This document shows, piece after piece, positions 1-8,745 of a DNA stretch of 64,000 nt; the first letter of the stretch is position 1; each line of letters opens with the position of its first letter. A program made the position numbers and the translations under genes. The stretch is from Paenibacillus arenosi. GTDB lineage: Bacteria; Bacillota; Bacilli; Paenibacillales; Paenibacillaceae. Where the stretch lies: NCBI RefSeq assembly GCF_014841135.1, contig NZ_JACYTN010000023.1, forward strand, positions 1 to 64,000, read 5' to 3'. Under the pieces are notes generated by a model. That model worked only from the letters and a program-made list of their open reading frames with translations, did no database searches and was not told where the DNA came from.

Positions 1-199
1 GGTGAGGAAAAAGCCTATCCGGTATTAGCTACCGTTTCCGGTAGTTATCCCAGTCTTACAGGCAGGTTGCCTACGTGTTACTCACCCGTCCGCCGCTAAC
101 CCAGACACTTTCCGAAGAAAGTGTAAGAGTCCGCTCGACTTGCATGTATTAGGCACGCCGCCAGCGTTCGTCCTGAGCCAGGATCAAACTCTCCATAAA
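1..199 (-). rRNA. 16S rRNA gene, 5' part (runs off the left edge)
   Basis: Read on the minus strand, the stretch begins with the universal 16S start GAGAGTTTGATCCTGGCTCAG and continues with CGTGCCTAATACATGCAAGTCGAG, the standard 8F and V1 flanking sequences. Only about 200 nt of the 5' domain lies in the window. The mature 5' end is placed by analogy near 199. It follows bofA on the same strand, as rrnA does in B. subtilis. Confidence 0.98.
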
Positions 200-273
200 A
201 GTGTTTGACTTGCTCATTTGTAATGCTGACGAAATTCATTGCTGAATTTCTTATATCAAACGTTTCACTCGTT

Positions 274-292
274 GTTCAGTTTTCAAAGAACA
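274..292 (-). promoter_or_regulatory. rRNA leader element (boxA-like antitermination region)
   Basis: The minus strand reads TGTTCTTTGAAAACTGAAC about 75 nt before the 16S gene. This motif is conserved in Firmicutes rrn leaders and is linked to antitermination and pre-rRNA processing. Its identity rests on motif and position. Confidence 0.75.
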
Positions 293-369
293 ATTCGGCT
301 CAGATCACTTATCTTACGACTCGTTTTCTTTCGCTCTCGTTCGCCGTGTTTCTCAGCGGCGACTCTTAT

Positions 370-398
370 AATATATCATGTTGTCGTTTCAGTGTCAA
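370..398 (-). promoter_or_regulatory. rrn promoter P2 (sigma-A)
   Basis: A perfect -35 box TTGACA (398-393) is followed after 17 bp by TATATT (375-370), reading toward 16S. The DNA just upstream is A/T-rich like an UP element, which fits a strong ribosomal promoter. Confidence 0.85.
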
Positions 399-479
399 CA
401 TCTTTTTTCAAAAACTTTTTCGTTGTCTTTCGACATCGTTTGTCTTTGTTTTTTTGTTTCGTCCGAAGCGACGTTTATT

Positions 480-508
480 AATTTATCATACACAAGCCCC
501 CTCGTCAA
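480..508 (-). promoter_or_regulatory. rrn promoter P1 (sigma-A), overlapping the end of bofA
   Basis: TTGACG (508-503), a 17-bp spacer and TAAATT (485-480) read toward 16S about 110 bp before P2. Tandem promoters are typical of Bacillus rrn operons. The -35 box abuts the bofA stop codon, so there is no free intergenic space. The region 200-508 holds no protein gene. Confidence 0.65.
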
Positions 509-775
509 CTATATAAACACTACCATTTTAAGGAATATAATTCCCGCTAATCCAGGCACCCCTAACAACCCTACTGTTATAAGGATTAATGGATTCACAG
601 CCAGCTCTACACCCATGCCCAATCCTGACGAATTAACTAAGTACAACATAATAAACGCACTGACAGCATGAAGCATAAACCAGGACATCCCCTTGCGCAT
701 CTCTTTATTTCGCAAGAACAGCCCTAACAACAGCAATAAGGAAACTGCCATTACGACGATTACAATTAGCTTCAT
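509..775 (-). CDS. bofA: BofA-like pro-sigma-K processing inhibitor
   Basis: An 88-residue, very hydrophobic protein with an N-terminal membrane segment (about 3-20), a short basic loop (RNKEMRKG) and one or two further hydrophobic stretches, ending in the family's conserved NPLILITVGLLGVPGLAGI region. BofA holds the SpoIVFB protease inactive in the forespore-engulfing membrane until SpoIVB signals pro-sigma-K cleavage; that role is known for the family. The ATG at 775 is chosen over an upstream GTG because AGAGG lies 8 nt before it and the upstream gene's stop overlaps it (TAATG), suggesting coupled translation. Its place between yaaL and rrn matches B. subtilis. Confidence 0.9.
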   Translation of the reverse strand: MKLIVIVVMAVSLLLLLGLFLRNKEMRKGMSWFMLHAVSAFIMLYLVNSSGLGMGVELAVNPLILITVGLLGVPGLAGIIFLKMVVFI

Positions 776-1113
776 TACGAACACCTCTTAATCAATTGAC
801 GATAGGCATTCGTACGAAGATTAGTTTGCTTTGCTCGTTTCAACAGCATAGCTAATCGCTTTTCTGACGCTTCCATCGTAAAGATTGCATAATCTGTTTC
901 ATCCATGCCAAGGGCATGATCAAATCGTACTTGAGCTTGCCTCCACTCCACGAAAGCATCATCGAGCTCTTCGATTAATTGCTGATGTTCAAGCTCACTT
1001 TCAAGTTCAGCCTCTTTTGAATGATTTGCTTTCATTTTTGAGTCAGCATGACTTTTGAATACTTTCCTTACCTGATTATTTATGTTATCCCACCAAATCA
1101 TCATCTTGAACAC
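775..1113 (-). CDS. yaaL: YaaL-like protein (DUF2508)
   Basis: About 112 residues, soluble and rich in E/K/R. It contains the DUF2508-type helical region EELDDAFVEWRQAQVRFDHA, followed by KRLAMLLKRAKQTN. The function of the family is unknown. The GTG start at 1113 is chosen because GGAGG sits 8 nt upstream; the open frame runs further upstream, but that part has no ribosome site and would overlap recR. The stop codon overlaps the bofA start by one base. It is longer than the roughly 74-residue B. subtilis protein, mainly by its N-terminal part. The gene is identified mostly from the conserved recR-yaaL-bofA order. Confidence 0.8.
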   Translation of the reverse strand: MFKMMIWWDNINNQVRKVFKSHADSKMKANHSKEAELESELEHQQLIEELDDAFVEWRQAQVRFDHALGMDETDYAIFTMEASEKRLAMLLKRAKQTNLRTNAYRQLIKRCS

Positions 1114-1261
1114 GCTAAACACCTCCATAAGCTCGTCTACTTTTAACTTATGGGTGAAAACTTCTATATAGAACGAAAACCGATACATGGATTCATAACA
1201 GAATCTACGTACCGGTTTATATTTGTTCATAATATATAGCCAACATGACCACTGTAGATAA

Positions 1262-1858
1262 TTACAATTCACGACGCCCTTCTAAAGCTTTCGACAACGT
1301 GACTTCATCTGCGTACTCCAAATCTCCACCTACAGGCAATCCATGAGCAATGCGGGTCACTTTAATACCGAAAGGACGAACAAGACGCGATATATACATC
1401 GCTGTCGCTTCACCTTCGATATTCGGATTTGTCGCCAAAATAAGCTCCTTCACTCGCTCATCACTAAGGCGTTTTAATAACTCCGCTAATTTGATATCTT
1501 CCGGTCCAATCCCCTCCATAGGAGAAATCGCACCTTGCAGCACATGATAATGCCCTTGGAATTCCTTCATTCTCTCCATCGCCACTAGATCTTTCGTTTC
1601 CTGCACAACACATATAACAGAAGCATCCCTTGATTTGTCCTGACAAATTCGGCAAGGATCTGTATCCGTAATATTGCAGCAGACTGAACAGTAGGTTAGA
1701 TTTCGTTTGACGTTGACCAACGCTTTGGCGAAATCAATCACGTCATCTTCCTGCATGCGAAGCACATGGAACGCAAGACGAGCAGCTGTCTTAGGCCCTA
1801 CTCCAGGGAGGCGCGAGAATGCCTCAATTAGCTTCGCTATCGGTTCTGGATAATACAT
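1262..1858 (-). CDS. recR: Recombination mediator RecR
   Basis: A 198-residue protein of full family length. In order: a helix-hairpin-helix ([13 protein letters not shown], about 17-29), a four-cysteine zinc finger (Cys57, 60, 69, 72), then a Toprim domain (about 80-175) with the typical [10 protein letters not shown] and [10 protein letters not shown] segments. RecR forms a ring and works with RecO (and RecF) to load RecA at gaps during repair. GAGGAG stands 7 nt before the ATG. It lies between yaaK and yaaL as in B. subtilis. Confidence 0.97.
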   Translation of the reverse strand: MYYPEPIAKLIEAFSRLPGVGPKTAARLAFHVLRMQEDDVIDFAKALVNVKRNLTYCSVCCNITDTDPCRICQDKSRDASVICVVQETKDLVAMERMKEFQGHYHVLQGAISPMEGIGPEDIKLAELLKRLSDERVKELILATNPNIEGEATAMYISRLVRPFGIKVTRIAHGLPVGGDLEYADEVTLSKALEGRREL

Positions 1859-1901
1859 AATCCCGCTCCTCTTTTACTTGTCCATGAGTCCATGATACAA
1901 A

Positions 1902-1945
1902 ATAGTGGTGCCCTGCATCCAAGTTGGAGCTTGACACCACTATAG
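1902..1945 (-). terminator. Possible terminator between yaaK and recR
   Basis: A 9-bp stem (ATAGTGGTG/CACCACTAT) with a long loop is followed on the minus strand by TTTTGT. The short U tract makes it weak, so it may only modulate read-through into recR. Confidence 0.45.
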
Positions 1946-1986
1946 TCGATCATTCATTTAATCAAACTACATCCACGAAATCAGGA

Positions 1987-2298
1987 TTAGAACAATCCTG
2001 GAATTTTCATACCACCTGTGAATTTAGCCATATCATCATTAGCCATATCTTCTGCTTTAGTCAAAGCATCATTTACAGCTGTGATGATTAAGTCTTGAAG
2101 CATCTCAATATCATCTGCATCTACTACTTCTGGCTTGATATTAATGGAAAGAACTTTTTTGTGACCATTTACTTCAACGGATACAGCGCCGCCACCGGAA
2201 GTACCATTAGAGACTTTATCAGCCAATCCCTCTTGTGCCTTCAACATTTGCTCTTGCATCTTCTTAACTTGCTTCATCATTTGATTCATATTGTTCAT
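1987..2298 (-). CDS. yaaK: YbaB/EbfC family nucleoid-associated protein
   Basis: A 103-residue protein starting with a Met/Gln/Lys-rich coiled helix ([18 protein letters not shown]), then the conserved [15 protein letters not shown] strand region and a C-terminal helix ending [10 protein letters not shown]. This family forms dimers that bind DNA and is almost always found between dnaX and recR. The ATG at 2298 is preferred to an in-frame start at 2325 because GGAGAG lies 9 nt upstream. It probably belongs to the dnaX transcript. Confidence 0.95.
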   Translation of the reverse strand: MNNMNQMMKQVKKMQEQMLKAQEGLADKVSNGTSGGGAVSVEVNGHKKVLSINIKPEVVDADDIEMLQDLIITAVNDALTKAEDMANDDMAKFTGGMKIPGLF

Positions 2299-2333
2299 CG
2301 CCGTATACTCTCCTTTATTGTCCAATTAGGATA

Positions 2334-4082
2334 TTATTCCTTTATGATAACGAGTTCTTCTCCAAACATCTGGATAGCCTCGTCAATCCACTTTCCCTTT
2401 GTATCCTCCGCCCCTTCTTGTTCTAACTGAAACACTTCAGTTGGGGCATCAGAAGATTTATCCGTTACTTCCCAGTCCTTGAGCATCATTGTATCCAAAC
2501 GATAAGGTTTGCCCAATACTTCCTGCAGAACACGCTCGATAACTTCACGATTGGAAGGCTTCTCAGTCGTGTCCCGATGAATGGTGTTCTTGAATGCAAC
2601 CAAAAGGCCATCTTCAAGCATAGATACCGGCTCACCATTAACAAGCCATGCGTGGATCGTTACACCCACTTCTTTAACTCGTTGGAGCACTTGACCCCAT
2701 TGCCCACGAACTTGTTGGAATTGCGGACTGTTGCAATTTGCTACATATTGTTCGAACTGCGGCGGCTTTTTAGCATGTACAGAAGTCCGAACATTCTGAC
2801 GAACAGCAGCGGTTGTACGCTCACGTGAAGAACCTGCAGCTGACGATCCATCCGCATGAACACCTTGCTTCAAAGCATCATTCAACTTACTTTCAAGTGC
2901 AGCCACTTGGCGCTGAAGTTGCTGGACGACGCCAGAAGCCTCAGCAGGAATATTTCCAGCTGCTGGCGCTACCGATGAAGAAGCCGATACTGTTCCCGAG
3001 CGTTGCGTCGCTATATGCAAGAGTGCAACTTCAAACAAAGTCTGGGGCTGTGTTGCATACTTCATTTCTGTTTGATAACGATTTAACGTATCAATGACTG
3101 CGAATAAGTCCGAAGCGCCGTAAGATTCAGCAATATCACGGAACGTATTGACTTGTGTCAAACGCTCTGTCATCACTCCCCCATTCGGCACTAGCTTGAC
3201 CATCAGCAGGTCACGGAAGAAGTATAACAAACTTTCCATACATTTGTCCGCACTTTTACCTTCTTGCATCATCTGTTCAATTACAGTCAGCACAGTCGCC
3301 ACATCTTGTTCACGAACTGCTAGAGCTAACTTGGCGAACTGCTCTTCAGGCATGCCCCCTGTAATATCAAGCACTTGTTGATAAGTGACACGCCCATCTG
3401 TAAAGGAAGCCGCTTGATCTAATAGGCTTATTGCATCACGCATGCCGCCATCGGACAATTTCGCAATATATTCTAAGCCATCTCGATCTGCTTCAATCTT
3501 TTCTTCTGAACAGACTTGTGCCAGCCGATCTACTTGTTCCTCAAGGGATACTCGCCGGAAATCAAAGCGCTGACATCTCGATATAATTGTGGCAGGAAGC
3601 CGATGCGGCTCCGTAGTTGCCAAAATAAACATCACATGCGTAGGAGGCTCTTCCAATGTCTTCAACAGCGCATTGAATGCCTCGGTTGTCAGCATGTGTA
3701 CTTCATCGATAATGTACACTTTATGACGAACTTCGGTGGGAGCGTATTTAACTTTCTCGCGGAGATCTCGAATTTCTTCAACACCACGATTAGATGCAGC
3801 ATCAATCTCTACGACGTCCATCACTGCTCCAGCCGTTATACGTCGGCACGCTTCACATTCATTACAAGGCTCAGTGCTCGGACCACGTTCACAGTTAACC
3901 GCCTTGGCTAATATTTTGGCTGCACTCGTCTTCCCCGTTCCACGCGGGCCGCTGAACAGATAAGCATGCGAAAAGCGCTGCTCCCGCAACGAATTCTGTA
4001 GCGTTTGAATTATGTGCTGCTGGCCAACCATGTCACCAAATGACTGTGGCCGCCATGCGCGATACAATGCGATATGACCCAT
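2334..4082 (-). CDS. dnaX: DNA polymerase III subunits gamma/tau
   Basis: A 582-residue clamp-loader ATPase. It has Walker A GPRGTGKT (45-52), a zinc site (Cys64, 73, 76, 79), Walker B with IDEVH near residue 126, sensor 1 (LATTEP) and the arginine-finger motif SRCQRF. The C-terminal third (after about 370) is a variable linker and tau-like region. It loads the sliding clamp and ties polymerase to helicase at the fork. I saw no obvious slippery heptamer for a programmed frameshift. The start has only a weak site (GAGGT, 6 nt). The position before yaaK-recR matches B. subtilis. Confidence 0.97.
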   Translation of the reverse strand: MGHIALYRAWRPQSFGDMVGQQHIIQTLQNSLREQRFSHAYLFSGPRGTGKTSAAKILAKAVNCERGPSTEPCNECEACRRITAGAVMDVVEIDAASNRGVEEIRDLREKVKYAPTEVRHKVYIIDEVHMLTTEAFNALLKTLEEPPTHVMFILATTEPHRLPATIISRCQRFDFRRVSLEEQVDRLAQVCSEEKIEADRDGLEYIAKLSDGGMRDAISLLDQAASFTDGRVTYQQVLDITGGMPEEQFAKLALAVREQDVATVLTVIEQMMQEGKSADKCMESLLYFFRDLLMVKLVPNGGVMTERLTQVNTFRDIAESYGASDLFAVIDTLNRYQTEMKYATQPQTLFEVALLHIATQRSGTVSASSSVAPAAGNIPAEASGVVQQLQRQVAALESKLNDALKQGVHADGSSAAGSSRERTTAAVRQNVRTSVHAKKPPQFEQYVANCNSPQFQQVRGQWGQVLQRVKEVGVTIHAWLVNGEPVSMLEDGLLVAFKNTIHRDTTEKPSNREVIERVLQEVLGKPYRLDTMMLKDWEVTDKSSDAPTEVFQLEQEGAEDTKGKWIDEAIQMFGEELVIIKE

Positions 4083-4155
4083 ACTGTAACCTCGAAACGT
4101 TTATACTAACATCACTTCATACGAAGCTTGTTATATTATACTATATCACAATTAC

Positions 4156-4211
4156 AAAAAAAACAGCCACACCCTCTAACACCTGTTATTGGGTATTAGT
4201 AAGGTATGGCT
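4156..4211 (-). terminator. Terminator of the PAS kinase gene
   Basis: The minus strand forms AGCCATACC/GGTGTGGCT around a long loop and then runs into eight T residues. The stem overlaps the kinase stop codon. Confidence 0.7.
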
Positions 4212-5326
4212 ATTGTAAAGGTTGTACCGTATCCTTTGGATGCAACACGAATGCCGCCTCCCATATCAGAAATAATTCTCTGACACACAGACAACCCTAA
4301 TCCGGTTCCATTAGGTTTTGTCGTAAAGAAAGGATCGAATATTTTATCTACGAGGAATCCTGGAATTCCAGGCCCAGAATCGTGTATATCCACCAGAACA
4401 CACTTGCATGATTCGTCTATTTTCAAATAAATAGACAAATGTCCACCGTCAACCATAGCCTCAATTCCGTTCTTGGCTATGTTAAGGAATACTTGCTTCA
4501 ACATCTCCCGATCAGCTACTACAGGCGGCAGCGGAACTGTATGTACAACACGTACGTCTACGTTATGCATAACCGCTTCATTTCGAATAATGGGAACAAT
4601 CTCTTCCATTACCTGTTCGATACGAAGCTGCTCAATGTTCAAATCTTTAGGCTTGCTCAAAAGCAAGAACTCACCCACTAGCTCATTAATGCGATTTAAT
4701 TCAGTAAGCATGATATCAGCAAATTCAACCTCTTTGTTCATACCACGTTCTGTTAGCGTCCTTTTGAACATTTGAAGAAAACCTTTAATAGAAGTTAGAG
4801 GATTACGGATCTCATGAGCTGTGCCAGCGGCAATTTGTCCAACCATAGCCAATCGATCATTTCGCTGAACCTGCTCTTCCAATGATTTAAGACTCGTAAC
4901 ATCTTTAAATAGTACATATGCCCCTAAAATACGCCCCTCTTCACAACGAACAACATTAGAATCCAGTAACAATTCATGCCGATATGTACCATTTTGCCAC
5001 GAGAAAGCATAATTAGTAACAACTACTCCGCCTAAAAGCGAACGCTGGATCGGATGATGCTCTTTTGGCATTGCACCAAACAACTCGTTGATACGGTGAT
5101 TCACCACCTGCTCCCGGCTCCATCCTAACAATTTGCAAGCCGTATCACTTATGTCAACCAGCCTAAATTGAAGATCTATGAGCAGTACGCCTAAATTCAC
5201 ATCACGTAAAAACGTATCAGCAAAACGCTGCAACAATGGTACAGCATCTCGTTCACCAGGAGATCTTCGCCCTTCCGCCAGCTTTGAGACAGCCTCTTCC
5301 AATGGTGTTGTAGGTCCGTTATGCAC
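4196..5326 (-). CDS. Soluble PAS-domain sensor histidine kinase
   Basis: A 376-residue protein with no membrane segment. A PAS domain (about 35-145) is followed by a HisKA region with phospho-acceptor His171 (HEIRNPLTSIKGFLQ), then an HATPase domain with N box (NIAKNGIEAM), G1 box (DSGPGIP) and GTGLGL. This layout and the HEIRNPLTSIKGF signature resemble the B. subtilis sporulation kinases and NtrB-like kinases. No response regulator is next to it, so it may be an orphan kinase feeding the phosphorelay through Spo0F (12959-13354); that is inference. It starts with GTG behind GGGGTGA. It lies between dnaX and scr, where B. subtilis has no such gene. Confidence 0.88.
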   Translation of the reverse strand: MHNGPTTPLEEAVSKLAEGRRSPGERDAVPLLQRFADTFLRDVNLGVLLIDLQFRLVDISDTACKLLGWSREQVVNHRINELFGAMPKEHHPIQRSLLGGVVVTNYAFSWQNGTYRHELLLDSNVVRCEEGRILGAYVLFKDVTSLKSLEEQVQRNDRLAMVGQIAAGTAHEIRNPLTSIKGFLQMFKRTLTERGMNKEVEFADIMLTELNRINELVGEFLLLSKPKDLNIEQLRIEQVMEEIVPIIRNEAVMHNVDVRVVHTVPLPPVVADREMLKQVFLNIAKNGIEAMVDGGHLSIYLKIDESCKCVLVDIHDSGPGIPGFLVDKIFDPFFTTKPNGTGLGLSVCQRIISDMGGGIRVASKGYGTTFTIAIPY

Positions 5327-5472
5327 TCGCTCACCCCATATATATATTCATTGAAGTGTATGTTCAATGATGCATGTTTACGCTGTCGAAGCACCTCTCA
5401 ACAAGCATTCATAACATCATCATTCTTATGTATTCTTCATTCACAACCAGTGCCTATCATATATTTACATAT

Positions 5473-5498
5473 AAAAAAACACCGAGCAATATCGGTGT
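5473..5498 (-). terminator. Terminator of scr
   Basis: A perfect 7-bp stem (ACACCGA/TCGGTGT) with a 6-nt loop is followed on the minus strand by seven T residues, about 30 nt after the end of the SRP RNA. Confidence 0.85.
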
Positions 5499-5528
5499 CA
5501 ACGCGCTAGTCTAAATTATAATATAGAA

Positions 5529-5798
5529 CCGTGCACCTGGTATTGATAATTGCGATCCAAGCGGCACTCCTATGCGACAGCTCAGGTTAGGCTTCCCTCC
5601 GGCACATATGCTAACTTACTTATGGCTGCTTCCTTCCGGACCTGACCAGGTTCATAAGCGCATATTGCGAAGGACCAAACCGTCAACACCACACATAGGC
5701 TCCAGCCTCACATCGACAAAACCTCTAACAGGAATTCAACCTCGCTACAGCGGATTGCGAGTTACAGGGCACCGCTACCTCCCCGTCTAGCACGGCAA
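5529..5798 (-). ncRNA. scr: Signal recognition particle RNA, long Bacillus type (scRNA)
   Basis: The minus strand carries the SRP core GGTCAGGTCCGGAAGGAAGC with its GGAA tetraloop (Ffh-binding domain) and, near the 5' end, GGGGAGGTAGCGGTGCCCTGTA and GGTGTTGACGGTTTGG, which match the Alu domain of B. subtilis scRNA. The 3' end GGTGCACGGTTC is also conserved. The length is about 270 nt, as in Bacillus. The RNA scaffolds Ffh for co-translational targeting. Ends are set by similarity and by the promoter and terminator found. Confidence 0.96.
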
Positions 5799-5803
5799 CA
5801 CCT

Positions 5804-5832
5804 AGTATAGACTATTTACAGACAAGTTGCAA
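5804..5832 (-). promoter_or_regulatory. scr promoter
   Basis: TTGCAA (5832-5827), a 17-bp spacer and TATACT (5809-5804) place the transcription start about 7 nt before the inferred RNA 5' end. Confidence 0.75.
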
Positions 5833-5923
5833 CTCAAGTTAAACATTAACAGCCTAACCAACCTACTAAGTAACCATTCCATCTAACAAAAATCCAAGTG
5901 ACATCTCAATGATTTTTCCCACA

Positions 5924-6910
5924 TTACGCCTCTTCACCACGAATCATTTCAAAATCCAAATTAAGAGGATCTTCGGGCAAAGTGTGATCCTCATTTACAA
6001 ATGAATCAGTAACGGGAACAGAATGATCCACTTCTTCTATTCGGATACCATCAACCCAAACCTGCCCCTCCCCACTCAATATAACGCCGAACGCAATCGC
6101 TTCGGCTAAAGGGTCAATATCAAGCACAACATCGTGCTGCGCCCAATCCTTCGTCCCCATAACTGGTCGATTCATCATATTGTCAAAGGCCAACGGTTCC
6201 TCATTCTTACTGTCCACACGCATCCACAAACCAGCCATTTGCGCTTCTTTTGTCTTTAAAAATCCAGTTAGTCGCAAGCGTTTGCCCTGATATTTTTTAG
6301 CCTTGAACATTTGCATCAAGGTCCCAAAGCCTTGCGAGTTAGCATTAACCAGCCCTTTAACAGTTGCTGACACCGTACCGCGGTGAACAACTAGTCGATC
6401 TAACTCCGCTTGATATTGATTAGGAAACACCCCCGTAAACATCCAGCCTACCGGAAGCTTGCTCTGCACTTTCTGCATCTCCTGTTGTTCTACATAATCA
6501 TTGTAGTTTTGTCCCATTCCTGCCTCATACTCATTTGTAGACATATAAGAACCAACCTCCTTCTGTGTGCGTTGAAACACCCTAAATCCACTACGATACT
6601 GCTGCGGAGTCATCTGGTACTGACGCTTGAACGCCCGAGAGAACGAATCTTGGCCAGCAAAACGGTACTCCAAGGAAATGTCCAAAATACGTTTATTGGT
6701 CGAGAGCAACTCCATTGCCGCCAAGGTCAATCTGCGCTCTCTAAGATAGGCCGATGCACTAATGCCTACATGCTCCTTGAAAATACGATGAAAGTGAAAT
6801 CTCGAGACGGCAGTATGCTGGACAACATCTTCGAACTCCACATCTTCTTTGAGATGAAACTCCATATAGCGAATCGCTTCTTGGACCCACTCTTTATGCT
6901 CCATCCACAT
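5924..6910 (-). CDS. AraC-family regulator with a C-terminal carbohydrate-binding-like domain
   Basis: A 328-residue protein. Residues about 8-110 form a classic AraC double helix-turn-helix (FHFHRIFKEHVGISASAYLR and FAGQDSFSRAFKRQYQMTPQQYR). Residues about 150-300 form a separate beta-rich domain with GKRLRLTGFLKT, AGLWMRV and GQVWVDGIRIEEV, resembling beta-sandwich modules seen on other regulators and on sugar-binding proteins. Having the HTH at the N-terminus is the reverse of most AraC proteins. Ligand and targets are unknown. ATG 6910 has AAGGTG about 9 nt upstream. No adjacent gene is an obvious target. Confidence 0.85.
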   Translation of the reverse strand: MWMEHKEWVQEAIRYMEFHLKEDVEFEDVVQHTAVSRFHFHRIFKEHVGISASAYLRERRLTLAAMELLSTNKRILDISLEYRFAGQDSFSRAFKRQYQMTPQQYRSGFRVFQRTQKEVGSYMSTNEYEAGMGQNYNDYVEQQEMQKVQSKLPVGWMFTGVFPNQYQAELDRLVVHRGTVSATVKGLVNANSQGFGTLMQMFKAKKYQGKRLRLTGFLKTKEAQMAGLWMRVDSKNEEPLAFDNMMNRPVMGTKDWAQHDVVLDIDPLAEAIAFGVILSGEGQVWVDGIRIEEVDHSVPVTDSFVNEDHTLPEDPLNLDFEMIRGEEA

Positions 6911-7003
6911 AAAAGAAATGCACCTTCTTTCGTTACATCCACAGCATCATCATACAAGATAAAAAAGAGATTGTTTTGACATTTTGTGCTTATTAAAAAT
7001 GGA

Positions 7004-7043
7004 CAAAAAAATAAACTCCCTGCGTGTAAACACGAGGGAGTTT
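7004..7043 (-). terminator. Terminator of rpmE
   Basis: The minus strand reads AAACTCCCTCGTG, a 3-nt loop, and a complementary arm, followed by ATTTTTTT. It is a long stem with a strong U tract, 12 nt after the rpmE stop. Confidence 0.9.
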
Positions 7044-7054
7044 GTTCATATAAA

Positions 7055-7252
7055 TTACATGCCGTATTTCTTTTTGAAACGGTCTACGCGACCACCAGCA
7101 TCCAAGAACTTCTGCTTACCAGTGAAGAATGGATGGCAGTTGGAGCAAACCTCTACTTTAAGGTTTTCCTTAACGGAACCTGTTTCGAATGTGTTGCCGC
7201 AAGCGCAAGATACAGTCGTTACGTAGTATTTCGGTTGAATTGCTTCTTTCAT
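7055..7252 (-). CDS. rpmE: Ribosomal protein L31 (zinc-binding form)
   Basis: A 65-residue protein with the L31 signature [24 protein letters not shown]. It keeps the zinc ligands (CACG near residue 16, CSNCH near 36), so it is the C+ form of the large-subunit protein. In Bacillus the paralogue without cysteines replaces it when zinc is short; none is seen here. The open frame continues upstream, but AGAGGTG 7 nt before the ATG at 7252 fixes the start. B. subtilis also has rpmE next to rho. Confidence 0.97.
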   Translation of the reverse strand: MKEAIQPKYYVTTVSCACGNTFETGSVKENLKVEVCSNCHPFFTGKQKFLDAGGRVDRFKKKYGM

Positions 7253-7441
7253 CGAATTCACCTCTTTCCGCCCTGAGCCCTTTGCGTTCCCAGAGTTATA
7301 AATGACACATAGATGGATTATAGCACACGGATATATGGTGCGCAACTTGCATTTTATAATAAGAAACTTACGTTTCCCACTCTTACTTACGCTATGTTAT
7401 CGGAAACTCACACGCAAAAAAATGAAGGGAGTTCAATCCCA

Positions 7442-8710
7442 TCAATACTTTGCCTTCGCTCGCTGCAATAATTCAGGCGGAACGTGCGAGTAAGAACCAA
7501 TGACGACATCTGGAAGCTCTTCCTTGAAAATCTCAATCATCGTCTTCATCCCAAGAATATCTCCTTGCGCCTTAGGAATGAGTTCCAAGTAGCTTTCAGG
7601 ATCGATATTCAAGTTACGCATTTGAATGAGGCGAAGCTTCGTGCGGCGAGCGAACTCAACCATCGCTTCCACTTCTTCTTCGCGATCTGTAACCCCAGGG
7701 AATACAAGATAATTAATCGACGTATAAACACCCTGTTCTGATGCGTAACGAAGCGACTTCTCAACATTAGCCAAGTTATAAGCACGTGGTCGGTAGTAAG
7801 CATTGTAATGATCATCCAAAGCACTAATTGTACTGACTCGCATCAAATCAAGCCCCGCATCAACAATACCACGAATATGATCAGTCAAGCCCGCATTGGT
7901 ATTAATATTGATGTAGCCCATATCCGTTTGGCTTCGAACTTCCTTAATCGCTTCGATAATAATTTTAGCCTGAGTAGAAGGTTCACCCTCACAACCCTGA
8001 CCAAAGCTAATGATCGATTCCGGCGTCTTCAGATGCTCCATCATAATCTGTACAACTTCATCTACCATTGGTCTGAAATTCATGCGCGTCTGCGGGGCAG
8101 GGAAGCCACTATCATCCGGTTGTTCCGAAATACATCCATAACAGCCAGCATTACAGGAATAAGATACCGGTACCGCTCCTTCCCAACGCTGCAAGAAGGT
8201 GTTGGAAGCAGTCAAGCACTCATATTGCAGTGCACAATGGGATAAATGTTGATAAAGGCGATTTTCTGGATAGCGCTCCAAAAGTTCAGATACCTTCACA
8301 CGAAGTTGTCTTGTATCACAATTTAACGGGTCCCACTTATGAGGATCATCCGTAGCATTAGCCGCTACATAAAATCCGCCATCTTTCCATACTACAGCTG
8401 TGTATCCAAACAACGGCAACTTCTGTTCCTTGTCTGTCTTCACATAACTTGGTATGTGCAAGCGAGTATAGCCTTGTGGTAGCAGAGCCCCTACTGCCTG
8501 TACATCTCCGGGTATAACAACCATTTCACCTGTATCTGGGTCAAGCCCAACTGGACGAGTGCTTGGTAAACCTACAAGCGTAGCCCCTTCCGGCAGAGGG
8601 ATTAGCTCATCTTCAAATATTTCTACAATCATTTCCCCACTACGGGCTAGTCCAATCAAATGATCATGATCGTACATATTCCCATCTTGGTCAGCATATA
8701 CTACATACAT
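7442..8710 (-). CDS. Radical SAM protein of unknown function
   Basis: A 422-residue protein. An N-terminal region of about 160 residues is followed by the radical SAM cluster motif CNAGCYGC (C-x3-C-x2-C, about residue 190), a GQGCEGEP segment matching the GxGEP motif, and a TIM-barrel half (NINTNAGLTDHI, MRVSTISALDDHYNAYYRPR). The iron-sulfur cluster would cleave S-adenosylmethionine to start radical chemistry; the substrate cannot be read from sequence. ATG 8710 has GGAGG 11 nt upstream, while an earlier TTG is too close to that site. It lies between rho and rpmE, which are adjacent in B. subtilis, so it may be a lineage-specific insertion. Confidence 0.88.
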   Translation of the reverse strand: MYVVYADQDGNMYDHDHLIGLARSGEMIVEIFEDELIPLPEGATLVGLPSTRPVGLDPDTGEMVVIPGDVQAVGALLPQGYTRLHIPSYVKTDKEQKLPLFGYTAVVWKDGGFYVAANATDDPHKWDPLNCDTRQLRVKVSELLERYPENRLYQHLSHCALQYECLTASNTFLQRWEGAVPVSYSCNAGCYGCISEQPDDSGFPAPQTRMNFRPMVDEVVQIMMEHLKTPESIISFGQGCEGEPSTQAKIIIEAIKEVRSQTDMGYININTNAGLTDHIRGIVDAGLDLMRVSTISALDDHYNAYYRPRAYNLANVEKSLRYASEQGVYTSINYLVFPGVTDREEEVEAMVEFARRTKLRLIQMRNLNIDPESYLELIPKAQGDILGMKTMIEIFKEELPDVVIGSYSHVPPELLQRAKAKY

Positions 8711-8745
8711 TGTCAGCAAGTCCTCCCTATATTTCGGTACATCCG

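Noticed and set aside
1114-1272. Upstream extension of yaaL giving a 165-residue protein
   Set aside because: The added part has no ribosome site, overlaps recR and makes the protein twice the usual length.
2334-4082. Programmed frameshift making a short gamma subunit from dnaX
   Set aside because: I found no slippery heptamer with a following hairpin, and B. subtilis does not use one.
5384-5390. Spo0A boxes (TGTCGAA) here and at 20142, 43137 and 62609
   Set aside because: A 7-base motif is expected several times by chance in 64 kb, and none of these has a second box or good spacing to a promoter.
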